From a bacterium HR17 (GTDB taxonomy: Bacteria; Armatimonadota; Fervidibacteria; Fervidibacterales; Fervidibacteraceae), in contig BEHT01000012.1 in NCBI GenBank assembly GCA_002898575.1, forward strand, positions 1 to 64,000: DNA of 64,000 nucleotides, given 5' to 3'. Under the pieces are notes generated by a model that was not told the DNA's origin, searched no databases, and saw only the letters and a program-made list of their open reading frames with translations. The number at the start of each line of letters is the position of its first letter. Position 1 is the first letter of the stretch. Positions 1-9,073 of this stretch are shown here, piece by piece. The translations under genes were made by a program, and so were the position numbers.

Positions 1-120
1 GAAAGAGTCAAGGACTTGAAAGAAGCGGAGAAGGTAGCGGAAGAGTTATCTAATTGGTGGGCAAGAAACAGGGGGAAACTGAACATCTATTGGCACAGGA
101 CATGGGTGAATCTGAGATAA
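1..120 (+). CDS. C-terminal end of an unidentified protein (cut by window edge)
   Basis: Frame 1 is open from the first base to a TAA at 118-120 and gives 39 residues that are rich in Lys and Glu, then Trp and Arg (ends ...YWHRTWVNLR). The tail reads like real coding sequence, but no domain can be recognised from so short a piece. It is on the opposite strand to the next gene, so the two would be convergent. The 137 bases after it hold no gene that I can support. Confidence 0.4.
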   Translation, partial: ERVKDLKEAEKVAEELSNWWARNRGKLNIYWHRTWVNLR

Positions 121-257
121 GGTAAACGCGGAACAATCATGCAAACTTACATAAAGACCATCAAGTCAAACCGGCGTTGGAGATGAACGCTGATGGGATT
201 GGCAAGCTGTCAGAATGAGAAGAGGGGGCAAAGGAAAAGATTCTCTTTTTGTTTGGT

Positions 258-2171
258 TCACTGAAAAAGGATGCGCAGCGGATAGCCCCATCGCCCCTTG
301 ACAATCGGGTAAACGATGCCAGCCCAAACTGCGCCCGTCATCACGAAATGTCCCAACGCAAGTCCGAGGAAAAACGGGACAAACTTACGATGCCCCCTCA
401 AACCGCCATAGCGCAAAATGATGCCTTTGACTGCCCAAATACAAAGGGTCGGGAACCAATAGGGACAATGCTGACCGAAAGCGCTGCCTAAAATGAAGCC
501 TAACGGGTGGAGCGGGAAGTTTGGCATCACTTTGCGCATCAAGGCGATCAGCCAAACTGCTATCGCCCCGTAAATTGCAAAGCCGATGTGCCATTTGTTC
601 GCTGGCTGCATGCTATCCAAAAGCCAACCGAGCACGCGGTAATCTTGCGCGGCTTCGTAGGTGCGGTAATCTCCTGTCCCCGGTGCTCCTTCCAAGTAGT
701 TAGCGCCCCAACGATAATAGGCACAAAGGTGACTGGCAAAAGCACAGCAAAGCCCAATCAAACATCCCGTCAAACTTGTGAGCCACACCCTGCCTACCGA
801 TAGCGTCATTGCTTGCGCCAACTTCACAGCGTCCACACCGTAAGCGCCAACCTGAAACAAAAAGAACAGACGGATCAGCCAAAACAACCCGACCAATGTA
901 ACCAATCCTCGTTTGCCGCCTAATCGCAACATCGTTGACATCCCGAATAAACTCCAGAACTCTCGTTGAGCACCGTAAGGGTGAACATTCGTGTAAGGCA
1001 TCCCCAACTCCGCTCGCACCCGCGTGTAAGTCGTGGTGACACCCAAAAGCACGCTAGCGTAAAGCCCAGCCAACATCAATCCCATCCCTGATGCCAACAT
1101 CCACACAACTATCACCAAGAGCCCCCCTGCCAGCACTAACGATGCCCACTGATTTTGCAACAAAACCACCTTACCTGTTCGCAAAAGCAACAGCGCTGCC
1201 ATTGCCAAGTAGCCGCCAAAACTTTGCGCCGATGGGAACGGGAAATCAGGCACATCCCAACCCAACAACCCTACGCCGATGAAGTTGAGGGCTTTAAGGG
1301 TTGCGTAGCCAAACCAAACGGAAAACAGTGCGTCCTGTGAAACAAAGTAACCGAACCCGATACCTTCCACGAGCGGGTAGATGAGCAAAGGGCGCAAAGC
1401 GCTGAAAGGACGGTCAGTCAGATGAGCCCCCAAATCCCAAAACCGCTCAACGGGGCGAAAGAAGGAACAAGCCGCCATCACTGTAGTCGGCACCGCTCCA
1501 ATTGCCACACCCCACCATGTCAACCGCGAGGCAAAAAAGGGGCGCCCTTCAAACCCCTCTGCCATATGCAGCGGCAACCGGGCAAGGGGAAAGTTCAACC
1601 GCTCCGCGCTGAGCCACCGGGGCGCCAGAGTCCAAGCGAGACCCCATCCGACTGCCCACAAGGCGGCGAAAAACAAACCCCACCGCAGTAAAAAGGGAAA
1701 CCATGCCGCCCAAGGGACGCGTCCGCCAGCACCCTCAAAGAATTCTTGGATGACAAGAGCATCGCGTGGAACCCACCAATCGGGGAGTAACTGCCAAAAC
1801 TCCTTCAACCGATTTTCGGGTGCAGCGTAATAGAAAGGTGTCGTCAGGCACGGGAAAAACGCCCGAACGCCGCCGAGGGTCGTCGGAAGGAAAGCGAAAA
1901 CGGCGAAGATGTAAAAGGTGACAAGTTCTGCATCGGTCAAAGGCAAACGGCGGCGAAGCAAAAGAAGAAAAACCAAAGCCAGCAAAACAGGAACGGGCGG
2001 GTTGCCCCCAGCGATGTTTGCGCCACCACTTGATAACTCTGCCCAAAACACCCAAAGGTTCAGCAACAGCGTGAAGACAACCCCTAAAGCGACAACGAGC
2101 CAATAGCGGACAGCACTTTCCGCACCTGACAAGGTAACGCCCGCTGCCGAAGGCGTTAGTCGCCCATCCAT
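258..2171 (-). CDS. Polytopic membrane protein, DUF6785/DUF6784-like
   Basis: A 637-residue protein with many hydrophobic segments spread along its length, the first at about residues 23-45. Its N-terminal half (WVFWAELSSGG, LPTTLGGVRAFFP) and C-terminal half (HIGFAIYGAIAVWLI, HPLGFILGSAFG) resemble the paired DUF6785/DUF6784 families, which are common in Armatimonadota and Planctomycetes and have no established function; an oligopeptide-transporter-like fold is only my guess. The ATG at 2171 is preceded by AAGGTG at good spacing. It lies 12 bp after the transglutaminase-like gene, so the two are probably co-transcribed. Confidence 0.7.
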   Translation of the reverse strand: MDGRLTPSAAGVTLSGAESAVRYWLVVALGVVFTLLLNLWVFWAELSSGGANIAGGNPPVPVLLALVFLLLLRRRLPLTDAELVTFYIFAVFAFLPTTLGGVRAFFPCLTTPFYYAAPENRLKEFWQLLPDWWVPRDALVIQEFFEGAGGRVPWAAWFPFLLRWGLFFAALWAVGWGLAWTLAPRWLSAERLNFPLARLPLHMAEGFEGRPFFASRLTWWGVAIGAVPTTVMAACSFFRPVERFWDLGAHLTDRPFSALRPLLIYPLVEGIGFGYFVSQDALFSVWFGYATLKALNFIGVGLLGWDVPDFPFPSAQSFGGYLAMAALLLLRTGKVVLLQNQWASLVLAGGLLVIVVWMLASGMGLMLAGLYASVLLGVTTTYTRVRAELGMPYTNVHPYGAQREFWSLFGMSTMLRLGGKRGLVTLVGLFWLIRLFFLFQVGAYGVDAVKLAQAMTLSVGRVWLTSLTGCLIGLCCAFASHLCAYYRWGANYLEGAPGTGDYRTYEAAQDYRVLGWLLDSMQPANKWHIGFAIYGAIAVWLIALMRKVMPNFPLHPLGFILGSAFGQHCPYWFPTLCIWAVKGIILRYGGLRGHRKFVPFFLGLALGHFVMTGAVWAGIVYPIVKGRWGYPLRILFQ

Positions 2172-2183
2172 TTTTGCCCACCT

Positions 2184-3296
2184 TCAAACGACCCGTTCAC
2201 CTGTAGCGATTTTGCGGTAATCATCGCGGGAGCACCGCTGCGAGTCAAAATGAACGACGATGCGTGTGGGCATCCCCCACCGCCCAAACTTGTTAACTGC
2301 CATCACCTCCAAAGCGTTGTCACCCGGTTGAAGTTGCCAGCGAAATTGATGGTCAGCCCGACGCCACTCACCTTCATTGAATCGCCCCAGAAAGTGGCTG
2401 AAGTTGGGCGTGAAAGTGTAGAGGGTCACCTGCAAAACACCCAGATCGTCAGTGTAGTCCAACGCCACCTGCGTGAAGTTGACAGGGAAGTTAAATACAT
2501 GCTCCTGCGAAATGTTAAAGCAGCCTAAACGCGGCGGGGTGTGTTCGTCCGTCCACCAAACGGCTTCACGGAAAATGTGACGGGGCGAGTTGGGGTCGTA
2601 GTAGTCTGGCGAGTAAGGCTCCGAAAACCAATTATTACGGCGCAAGAAAGCGACGCGGCGAAACAAATCGGGGTAATCGGGCATGCCCTCGATGCGGGCA
2701 TCTTCAGGATGCACTTCCAGTTCGCTCCAACGCCCCTCATAGTAGAAGCGGCGAACTTCCAGCGCCGACAAAGGGACGCCGTTGTGGGTGAAGTAGATAG
2801 CGCCCCGTCCCGCACCCTTTGCGATGCTGCCTTTGGGGTCAATAAAAACCCACTTGCCCCACTCGTTAGACCAAAACTCTGCTGTGTGGTGGGTCAAGGT
2901 GAAGCGAGCGATGAACCCCAAACTGGTCGCCGCCTGAACGAAGATGATGGATGCATGAGTGCAATGGAGCCGATAATGTGGCGCCAACGAAAGGCAATAG
3001 AAGGCGTCAAAGGGCGGCGGCTTCGGTTCGTGCGGCGCTGGCGGTCTGCCTGCAGTGCTTCGGATAATGTCAGCGACCCAATTGCCCAAAGCGACGATTT
3101 GTTCAAATTCACTTCTTGTCCCCGCAATCACTTCGTCCAGCCGAAACTGCTCCCGCAACTGCCACAACTTTGGCTCCTCGTAGCGCTCAGCGACAAAACG
3201 CGCCGGCTCTGAAGCAGCGTCAACGAGTGGACACCGCGTTTCCGCTTCTTTCAACACTGCTGTCGTATCAAACTGCTGCTTTCGCGTCGCCTCCAA
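2184..3296 (-). CDS. Transglutaminase-like domain protein
   Basis: A 370-residue protein. The middle holds a transglutaminase-like Cys-His-Asp arrangement: Cys in HYRLHCTHASI, His in THHTAEFWS and Asp in KWVFIDP, in the usual order and spacing of this cysteine-protease-like fold. The C-terminal part looks like a beta-rich accessory domain. There is no clear signal peptide from this start, which is a TTG preceded by GAGGGGTG. The substrate is unknown; members can be proteases, cross-linkers or structural. The first ~25 codons are duplicated in the pseudogene just upstream (3343-3646). Confidence 0.7.
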   Translation of the reverse strand: MEATRKQQFDTTAVLKEAETRCPLVDAASEPARFVAERYEEPKLWQLREQFRLDEVIAGTRSEFEQIVALGNWVADIIRSTAGRPPAPHEPKPPPFDAFYCLSLAPHYRLHCTHASIIFVQAATSLGFIARFTLTHHTAEFWSNEWGKWVFIDPKGSIAKGAGRGAIYFTHNGVPLSALEVRRFYYEGRWSELEVHPEDARIEGMPDYPDLFRRVAFLRRNNWFSEPYSPDYYDPNSPRHIFREAVWWTDEHTPPRLGCFNISQEHVFNFPVNFTQVALDYTDDLGVLQVTLYTFTPNFSHFLGRFNEGEWRRADHQFRWQLQPGDNALEVMAVNKFGRWGMPTRIVVHFDSQRCSRDDYRKIATGERVV

Positions 3297-3342
3297 TTTC
3301 GCAAATCACCCCTCTTAAAAGCGCCAACCCTTCATCGCGACA

Positions 3343-3646
3343 TCAAGGCAATCGCTTGACCTTTTTGATGGACAACACCCCCAACGCTTCGGCGACTTGC
3401 CTCAGCGGAACAATTAACTCTCCCTTGTCAGGAAAAACTGGTCTCTCCAACTTGACTTTCCCCCTGTCCGTCTCCATCTCCCAAGAAAACGCCCCCATCT
3501 TCACCCATCGTCCGTCGCGCTTCAGCGTCACAACCCATTCCTTGAACGCCATAAACTGCTGGACACTGCCCGTGTGCATCTTTCAACACCTCTGTCGCAT
3601 CAAACTGCCGCTCACCTTGCACCACAATTCCCATCAATTCCATCAC
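3343..3646 (-). pseudogene. Mosaic gene fragment: start of the transglutaminase gene joined to the end of a stalk-domain gene
   Basis: Read on the minus strand, 3646 to about 3562 encodes QFDATEVLKDAHGQCP, matching the start of the transglutaminase-like gene (QFDTTAVLKEAETRCP). About 3560 to 3343 encodes a copy of the last ~75 residues of the 331-residue protein at 4790-5785 (shared EWVV, FSWEMET, VKLERPVFPDKGELIVPLRQ). The two parts are in different frames, so no full protein can be made. DNA similarity to the parent at 4808-5010 is high by eye (almost nine bases in ten), so the duplication is recent. The remaining bases of 3297-3695 hold nothing else I can support. Confidence 0.7.
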
Positions 3647-3695
3647 CTACTGCAGCGACATGATCAATTCTCTCTGTAAAGAAAGGTTTCCCATT

Positions 3696-4634
3696 TCAGC
3701 GCTGAGCCAACACCAACTGCCCCTTCTCCCATCGCATCGCTAACCCTAAACCCTTAACCATCCCTGCTGCATCTACCCATGCTTCCCCACTGTCCAACAA
3801 AACAGGCAAAGAGAGCCGAACCTTTTCTTTCCCCACCAACATCACCCTCGCCCCGATGGGCAAGGTAACCTTTTTCCCTCTCCAAAAAACCTCAATGACC
3901 CCTAACTTCCTCTCCGCCTTCCCTCCAAGTTCTTTCAACAGGGCTTGAACGGGAACAAACACAGCACCTTCTTTTGTCTTCTTGGCTTCAAGATTTCTCC
4001 CGTTGGCGACCAACCGAACTGTTGGAAGTTCTCTCCAACCCAAAAGGAGAAGGTTGGCTTTAGCAAGGATGAGCCTCGCCGCCAATTCGCCTAACTCTAA
4101 GTCTTCTCGCTCTATCGGAAAGAACACCAAATTCTTCGCTTTCAGGTCAAGGGGTGGATACTTCACTATTACCCTGAGGGCTAAGCGATCATCCCATACA
4201 ACCAAGTTGGAGGTAAAAGAAACCCCTCCACTCTTTGGCGCTGTCGCCCAAGACTTTTCGCCGACCGGTAAGCCAGTCCATGAACCTTCAGGCATTCCTG
4301 CTCCATCAAGATAGATTCTTTGAGATACGGTCTCCGAGAGGGCTACTTGATAAGCAATTTCTCGGTTAGGAAGAAAGTGCAGACGAAAGACAATCTCTGT
4401 CGGATCTTTTCCAGGTATCCCTGTCCCTGTTCGCCATAAGCTTTGAGCCAAAGTCAAATGTTTTTCGGTGCCGAAGGTGACCCCACCTTTTGTGCTAAAT
4501 CCGGGAATTTCGCCAGATTTCAGCGCAATGAGGCTCTTCAACAGCCCTTCGTCCATCTGCTGTCCCTCCAACAAGTTAATCCCAACTAGGACCACCCCAA
4601 AGAGAGTCATAACCAGCGTAGTTGTCCTGCACAT
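3696..4634 (-). CDS. Secreted protein with C-terminal copper-amine-oxidase-like stalk domain
   Basis: A 312-residue protein with an N-terminal hydrophobic stretch (about residues 7-22) that looks like a signal peptide or anchor. The middle is unassigned. The last ~100 residues (VFVPVQALLKELGGK, EVFWRGKKVTLPIG, AWVDAAGMVKGLGL) have the pattern of copper-amine-oxidase N-terminal-like 'stalk' domains found on many secreted Firmicute and Armatimonadota proteins. The start ATG follows AAGGAGGT. It is a paralogue in layout of the next gene (IPGF motif near the N-terminus, GSWTGLPVGEKSWAT versus GSFSGLPLGDNCWRN). Function unknown. Confidence 0.6.
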   Translation of the reverse strand: MCRTTTLVMTLFGVVLVGINLLEGQQMDEGLLKSLIALKSGEIPGFSTKGGVTFGTEKHLTLAQSLWRTGTGIPGKDPTEIVFRLHFLPNREIAYQVALSETVSQRIYLDGAGMPEGSWTGLPVGEKSWATAPKSGGVSFTSNLVVWDDRLALRVIVKYPPLDLKAKNLVFFPIEREDLELGELAARLILAKANLLLLGWRELPTVRLVANGRNLEAKKTKEGAVFVPVQALLKELGGKAERKLGVIEVFWRGKKVTLPIGARVMLVGKEKVRLSLPVLLDSGEAWVDAAGMVKGLGLAMRWEKGQLVLAQR

Positions 4635-4789
4635 CTTAGTTTACCTCCTTTGCAAATTTATGGTGGCGGTTGCCAAGGGTCAGCACTCACTCCACATTTC
4701 CATGCACTCAAGCCGTGAAGTTGTAGGTCAATTGCCCTCCATGTCGGTTGCTCTCCTAATGACTACTCGCTGGACGCTTTGTGTAATGG

Positions 4790-5785
4790 CTACTTTGGCA
4801 ACAAAGCAATCGTTTGCCCTTTCTGATGGACAGCAATTCCCAACGCCTCGGCAACTTGTCTCAGCGGAACAATTAACTCTCCCTTGTCAGGAAAAACTGG
4901 TCTCTCCAACTTGACTTTCCCTCTGCCCGTCTCCATCTCCCAAGAAAACGCCTTGACTTTAACCCATCGCCCATTGCGGGTTGCTGTGACCACCCATTCT
5001 TTACTCGTTCGGTTTGTTTTGAGGGTAACTCGTGCAGGTTCAAGAGCGGAAATTGGAACAACGGTCACCCCTGACAGAGAAATCGCTTTACCCTGCGCAA
5101 CAGGTTGATTTGCAACTAAAACAGTTATGGGTTTAGAAGTCTCCACTAAGCGCTTTGGATGCAAGCGGATTAAATATTCAATCCCAACGCCCAACGCTTC
5201 AGCAAACAAACCATTTGCCTCAGATGGACCGAAAATTTGGACAATCACACCTACCCGCCCTACAGTGAAAAAGAGGGTGTTGAAAGGTGGGTTCCTCCAG
5301 CAATTATCACCGAGGGGCAACCCGCTGAAACTTCCTTGACGGAAGTTTATTGCCCCTGAAGAGGCTATCGGGTCAAGAATCATTTTCAGCCAGCTGTCTG
5401 CTGCTTGCTCGGATGGAGTAACAGTGCACTCCGCATATATCTTCACTCGACGATTATCAATTCCCGTCCACCATCTGGCTATTTTACTATACATGCCCTT
5501 GTTACCACTCCCAGGTTTATCACCGCCAACATCTAGCCTAATTACGGTGTGACTTCCTGAATAAGGATGAGGCACACATTCAAAGCCAGGTATATCTTCC
5601 TTGCCGTAGATTAAAGCCAACATATCCTCTTCAGTTAATCCCAAAGAACGGATTGTGCCGCATCGTTCCACGTCAACACCGTCTCGTAATTCCCTACTAA
5701 CTTGAACCATGCACTTCCCTCCTTGCCAAATCAGAATGGCAAATAGAAAAATTGATATCCCACAGAAACTGTGCCGCACTTTCAT
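4790..5785 (-). CDS. Secreted protein with stalk domain, paralogue of the preceding gene
   Basis: A 331-residue protein with a signal-like segment at about residues 9-24 and a C-terminal stalk-type domain (VTVVPISALEP, ELIVPLRQVAEALGI). It shares IPGFECVPHP / IPGFSTKGG and the GLPxG..W pattern with the 312-residue protein downstream. The ATG is preceded by GGAGGTG. The 3' end has been copied into the pseudogene at 3343-3646. Role unknown; I infer an envelope or extracellular function from the signal peptide and neighbours. Confidence 0.6.
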   Translation of the reverse strand: MKVRHSFCGISIFLFAILIWQGGKCMVQVSRELRDGVDVERCGTIRSLGLTEEDMLALIYGKEDIPGFECVPHPYSGSHTVIRLDVGGDKPGSGNKGMYSKIARWWTGIDNRRVKIYAECTVTPSEQAADSWLKMILDPIASSGAINFRQGSFSGLPLGDNCWRNPPFNTLFFTVGRVGVIVQIFGPSEANGLFAEALGVGIEYLIRLHPKRLVETSKPITVLVANQPVAQGKAISLSGVTVVPISALEPARVTLKTNRTSKEWVVTATRNGRWVKVKAFSWEMETGRGKVKLERPVFPDKGELIVPLRQVAEALGIAVHQKGQTIALLPK

Positions 5786-5809
5786 AACTACTCACCTCCA
5801 TAATAAAGT

Positions 5810-6991
5810 TTACGATGACGGACAATTAGGACCATAACCTTTCCCTCCACATGGAGCGTTAGGGTTTGAGGAACTACACCATTGCGGGAGAGACGAGGCA
5901 TAAACGCCTGGGATAAAACCACCAGGTGGTGATGGTTGCCATTGACCGAAGAGGTAGTAGGCAACTAAGCCATCGTAGTAAACTGTGTCACGAGCAAGTT
6001 TTTTAGGCACTCCTTGCGGTGAACCAGAAACAAAAGAAAGACATCCATCCCAAACATCAGTGCCATAGATACAAAATTGATGATACTGCCAATTTACATC
6101 TTGAGATGGCCTTGAACCAGCGGGGTCAATGACCTCAGTGTGAAATGCTCCTGAGCCTAAAGGATGAGTTCGTTGGACTGCTGCTTGGAATGCACCAACA
6201 GAAGTAATCAGGCAAACGAGGAAATCAGCAAAGTCGTTACATTGTCCTACAAACCTATTCGCAATAAATTCCCTCAGATAAAAATACTCGGTAGCATTAG
6301 GAGAGATATTACCAGAACCGTCACAGACATAACGGGTGAAAGCCGTATAGCCACCATTATACTCTCCATTCTCCCACAATTTCTGTGCAAGCATATTTGC
6401 CGCACCATCATTTGTGCTTTCTCCTCTTGCCCACTCACAACTTATCCTCAAAACACTCACCCACGCAGGGTCCATCGGTGCCTTTGGAGCGTCCAAAACG
6501 ATGAATATCTCATCCACAAAGCCGTGATAACCCTCTTCTGCCCAGCCGCTCTCGTAAACGACATAAACTGCCATCTCCAGTTGGGCATACTCTATCCATT
6601 CAACAAGAGGTCCAAAGTCGTAAGGTTGGTCGGCGGGGAGGAAATAGGCGTCAGGGTAGGTTCGCAAAACTTGTCCCGTAATCCGCGAGTAAAGGGTCAA
6701 GTAGCCAACGCCCCATCCCACAACCCGACCGTGAATCGGGTCAGGAGCGTCTTGCTTTAGAGACAGCCGAACTGTAGCGCCAACCTTAAAACAACAAGGG
6801 TCACCGTTAATTAGCCATCGGGGCGGCAACGGCACTTTATCGGCGTCGGGAGGTTCCTTTTGACCCCAGCGCAAGGAAAAAGGACCGTCCGCAGGGTTCG
6901 GTGAACTCAATTCTATCCACCAAGCCCCATATGAGCAGTTTACGAGGATAAGCAGGCAAGCACAGATGACCACAAACGCTTTCCGTCCCAT
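5810..6991 (-). CDS. Secreted transglutaminase-like protein
   Basis: A 393-residue protein starting with a hydrophobic export signal (about residues 4-22). The C-terminal half has a transglutaminase-like triad: Cys in FVGQCNDFADFL, His in GAFHTEVID and Asp in TDVWDGCLSF. The N-terminal half is beta-rich and unassigned, and the tail is Cys/Gly/Pro-rich. It appears to head a leftward run with the two stalk-domain genes (24 bp to the next). The region 3.7-7 kb looks poorer in G+C than its surroundings, which may mean transfer. Confidence 0.6.
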   Translation of the reverse strand: MGRKAFVVICACLLILVNCSYGAWWIELSSPNPADGPFSLRWGQKEPPDADKVPLPPRWLINGDPCCFKVGATVRLSLKQDAPDPIHGRVVGWGVGYLTLYSRITGQVLRTYPDAYFLPADQPYDFGPLVEWIEYAQLEMAVYVVYESGWAEEGYHGFVDEIFIVLDAPKAPMDPAWVSVLRISCEWARGESTNDGAANMLAQKLWENGEYNGGYTAFTRYVCDGSGNISPNATEYFYLREFIANRFVGQCNDFADFLVCLITSVGAFQAAVQRTHPLGSGAFHTEVIDPAGSRPSQDVNWQYHQFCIYGTDVWDGCLSFVSGSPQGVPKKLARDTVYYDGLVAYYLFGQWQPSPPGGFIPGVYASSLPQWCSSSNPNAPCGGKGYGPNCPSS

Positions 6992-7094
6992 TGCTCTTCA
7001 CCGCCTTTGGATGGCGGTTTACTTAGCCCATGGCTTCTGCGAACTCACCGTTGAGTGAGAGAAACTGAGGCAAAATCCCTGCGAATTGCTTGAG

Positions 7095-7907
7095 TCAGTC
7101 ATAACAAATCGTTGCCGTCTCGGGTTCATGGCAGTCGGCAAATCTCGTCCACCAGCAGCGTTTAGATTGTTTTGCCCACTTAGCGTGTCCGTCCACAAAG
7201 GTGATGTTGTAGCCGTCCAAGTGGCGCAAATGGATGAAGCACCTTCCCGGACCGCAGCACCATTCGCGCCCGCGAACAGGTAGGCACCAATCAGTCGCAG
7301 CGATAGCCGGCTCCCAAAGGGTGCGGACGATAGTCCATGTGTCGCAAGTTGCATTGACTGTCCTCCACCGTCCGCTGTCAAAAATCCAAATGGTCGTCGC
7401 CGGCTCTTCAAAGGCGCTTTCGTGGCAACCGCCGTCAGGGCACAAGACGCCGCAACTGCCATACCAACCGGGGCTTCCTCGCTCCCGCAGCGGGTTGCGC
7501 CAGCATTCGTTGACCCCGTAACCGCCCCACTGCACCGTCGTGTCCGGGCGCACCGCCGTTTGTGGGAAATGCTGCCCCAAAGTCGGGCACACGAAAGTTT
7601 CCGGTCCGCCCAGTTTGATGTAAGGCACCAAGTTCATGTGCCACCAAATGACGCCGGAACCGTCAGGCAGCCAATATTGGGTCGGCACCCACCGCCCGTC
7701 GTAATCTTGGGCATACATCAACGCCGCAGTGCCCATCTGTCGCATGTTGGACAAGCACGCTGCTTGGCGTGCTTTCTCCCGCGCGTGGCTAAGCACGGGA
7801 AGCAAAATCGCCGCCAGAATGGCGATTATCGCGATAACCACCAGCAACTCAATGAGCGTGAAGCCGGTGGCTCGCGACCGCCATACCGCCATTGGACGCT
7901 GCCGCAT
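7095..7907 (-). CDS. Type II secretion / pilin-like pseudopilin with DUF1559-type tail
   Basis: A 270-residue protein with a textbook prepilin N-terminus: basic leader, then cleavage at [21 protein letters not shown], the Glu+5 and the long hydrophobic helix. The C-terminal part ends with [10 protein letters not shown], typical of the large pseudopilin family with a DUF1559/'H-X9-DG' type ending in Planctomycetes and Armatimonadota. Several Cys residues lie between. It should be cleaved by prepilin peptidase and assembled or displayed at the envelope. The ATG follows GGAGGTG. No other secretion genes are nearby. Confidence 0.8.
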   Translation of the reverse strand: MRQRPMAVWRSRATGFTLIELLVVIAIIAILAAILLPVLSHAREKARQAACLSNMRQMGTAALMYAQDYDGRWVPTQYWLPDGSGVIWWHMNLVPYIKLGGPETFVCPTLGQHFPQTAVRPDTTVQWGGYGVNECWRNPLRERGSPGWYGSCGVLCPDGGCHESAFEEPATTIWIFDSGRWRTVNATCDTWTIVRTLWEPAIAATDWCLPVRGREWCCGPGRCFIHLRHLDGYNITFVDGHAKWAKQSKRCWWTRFADCHEPETATICYD

Positions 7908-8011
7908 CTTGGCAACACCTCCGTGAAGCGTGCGTTCTTCACCGCAAAAGTTGCTGGAGCGCCGTCAAGAGGGCAATGGCGGGGATTGCGAAAAGGTGTC
8001 GGATTTTGTCG

Positions 8012-8995
8012 CTACCTAGGTGGCTTGAAGATGCGGTGGGACAGTGCATCTTTGTGGGACCGCACGGCGCTGGGCGGCACGCCAAAATGCCGCACGAACA
8101 ACCGATGGAAGTGCCGCCAGTCCTGATAACCGACCAAGACCGCCACATCGCCGATGCTCAACCCAACTTGCTCCAACAACTGACGGGCAATCGTCAACCG
8201 CAACCGCACTAAATACTCCAGCGGCGTCGTCTGCAGATGCTGTCGGAAAAGATGGCAGAGGTAATAAGGGCTGACAAAGCAGCGTTGCGCTAACGCCGTC
8301 AGGCGAAAGGCTTGATTAAAGCCGCTATGCAGTGCCAAAAGAGCTTTTTGCAGCGGGGGTGGCAAGGTCGCAAAGTCATTCGGCAGCGCCTCCATCGGGT
8401 TCACCGGAACGGGCGTGGCTTCCGCCAACAGGCACAAAAAGGCGCACAACAGGCTTTTATCGCGAAGGTCGTTCGCCGACGGCGTCTGAACACCTCGCGC
8501 CCACGCGTTGAACAGGGCGCTTAAAGTCGTGTCGGGAATAAAGTAGCGGATGCTCTTTTCATGGGCGGTCGGCACCAACCGGCAACGGTGCACGATGACG
8601 CCAAAGGGGTAGACCAAAATCCGCAACCAGTCGGACATTTGGATGCGGTCGCCGCGCATCGCATGGGGGGCTTGGGGCACACCGGCGGGCACGAACACCC
8701 CCAGCCCTGCCGGCACTGAAAGCCACTGGTCGCCCAAAATCATCTCGCCGTGCCCGGCGATGACATACGCCAACTGCGGGAAGCGTTCAGGATAAGGGCG
8801 GGCACGAACCCAGACATCGTGGAACGAGACCATGTGCCCGTCTTTGGGCAGGGGTAACGGGCGCGGACAAAACACCACCACACCTTTCCGGTCCACTTGC
8901 GGGATCAGGCGCGTAGAAATCACATCGCGCAACACTTCCCACGCGCCGTGACGGTTGTCCATCAGCACCGTCGGCAACGGGCGTAAAGACGGCAT
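8012..8995 (-). CDS. AraC-family transcriptional regulator
   Basis: A 327-residue protein. The N-terminal part is cupin-like (YVIAGHGEMILGDQWLSVPAG, HAMRG). The C-terminal ~100 residues carry the double helix-turn-helix of AraC/XylS proteins (FRLTALAQRCFVSPYYLCHLF, then IGDVAVLVGYQDWRHFHRLF.RHFGVPPS). I chose the ATG at 8995 because it follows GGGAGG; the frame stays open further upstream, but that would overlap the divergent gene. Divergence from the sugar-isomerase operon (78 bp gap) suggests it regulates that operon, with the cupin part as the likely sensor for a small sugar or related ligand. Confidence 0.85.
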   Translation of the reverse strand: MPSLRPLPTVLMDNRHGAWEVLRDVISTRLIPQVDRKGVVVFCPRPLPLPKDGHMVSFHDVWVRARPYPERFPQLAYVIAGHGEMILGDQWLSVPAGLGVFVPAGVPQAPHAMRGDRIQMSDWLRILVYPFGVIVHRCRLVPTAHEKSIRYFIPDTTLSALFNAWARGVQTPSANDLRDKSLLCAFLCLLAEATPVPVNPMEALPNDFATLPPPLQKALLALHSGFNQAFRLTALAQRCFVSPYYLCHLFRQHLQTTPLEYLVRLRLTIARQLLEQVGLSIGDVAVLVGYQDWRHFHRLFVRHFGVPPSAVRSHKDALSHRIFKPPR

Positions 8996-9073
8996 CTCAC
9001 GATGCCTCCCTACCCCAACAACTATGGCACACTTTTGCCGGCGTAAGTCACTTAGCAAGGGGTGACGCAAAAA

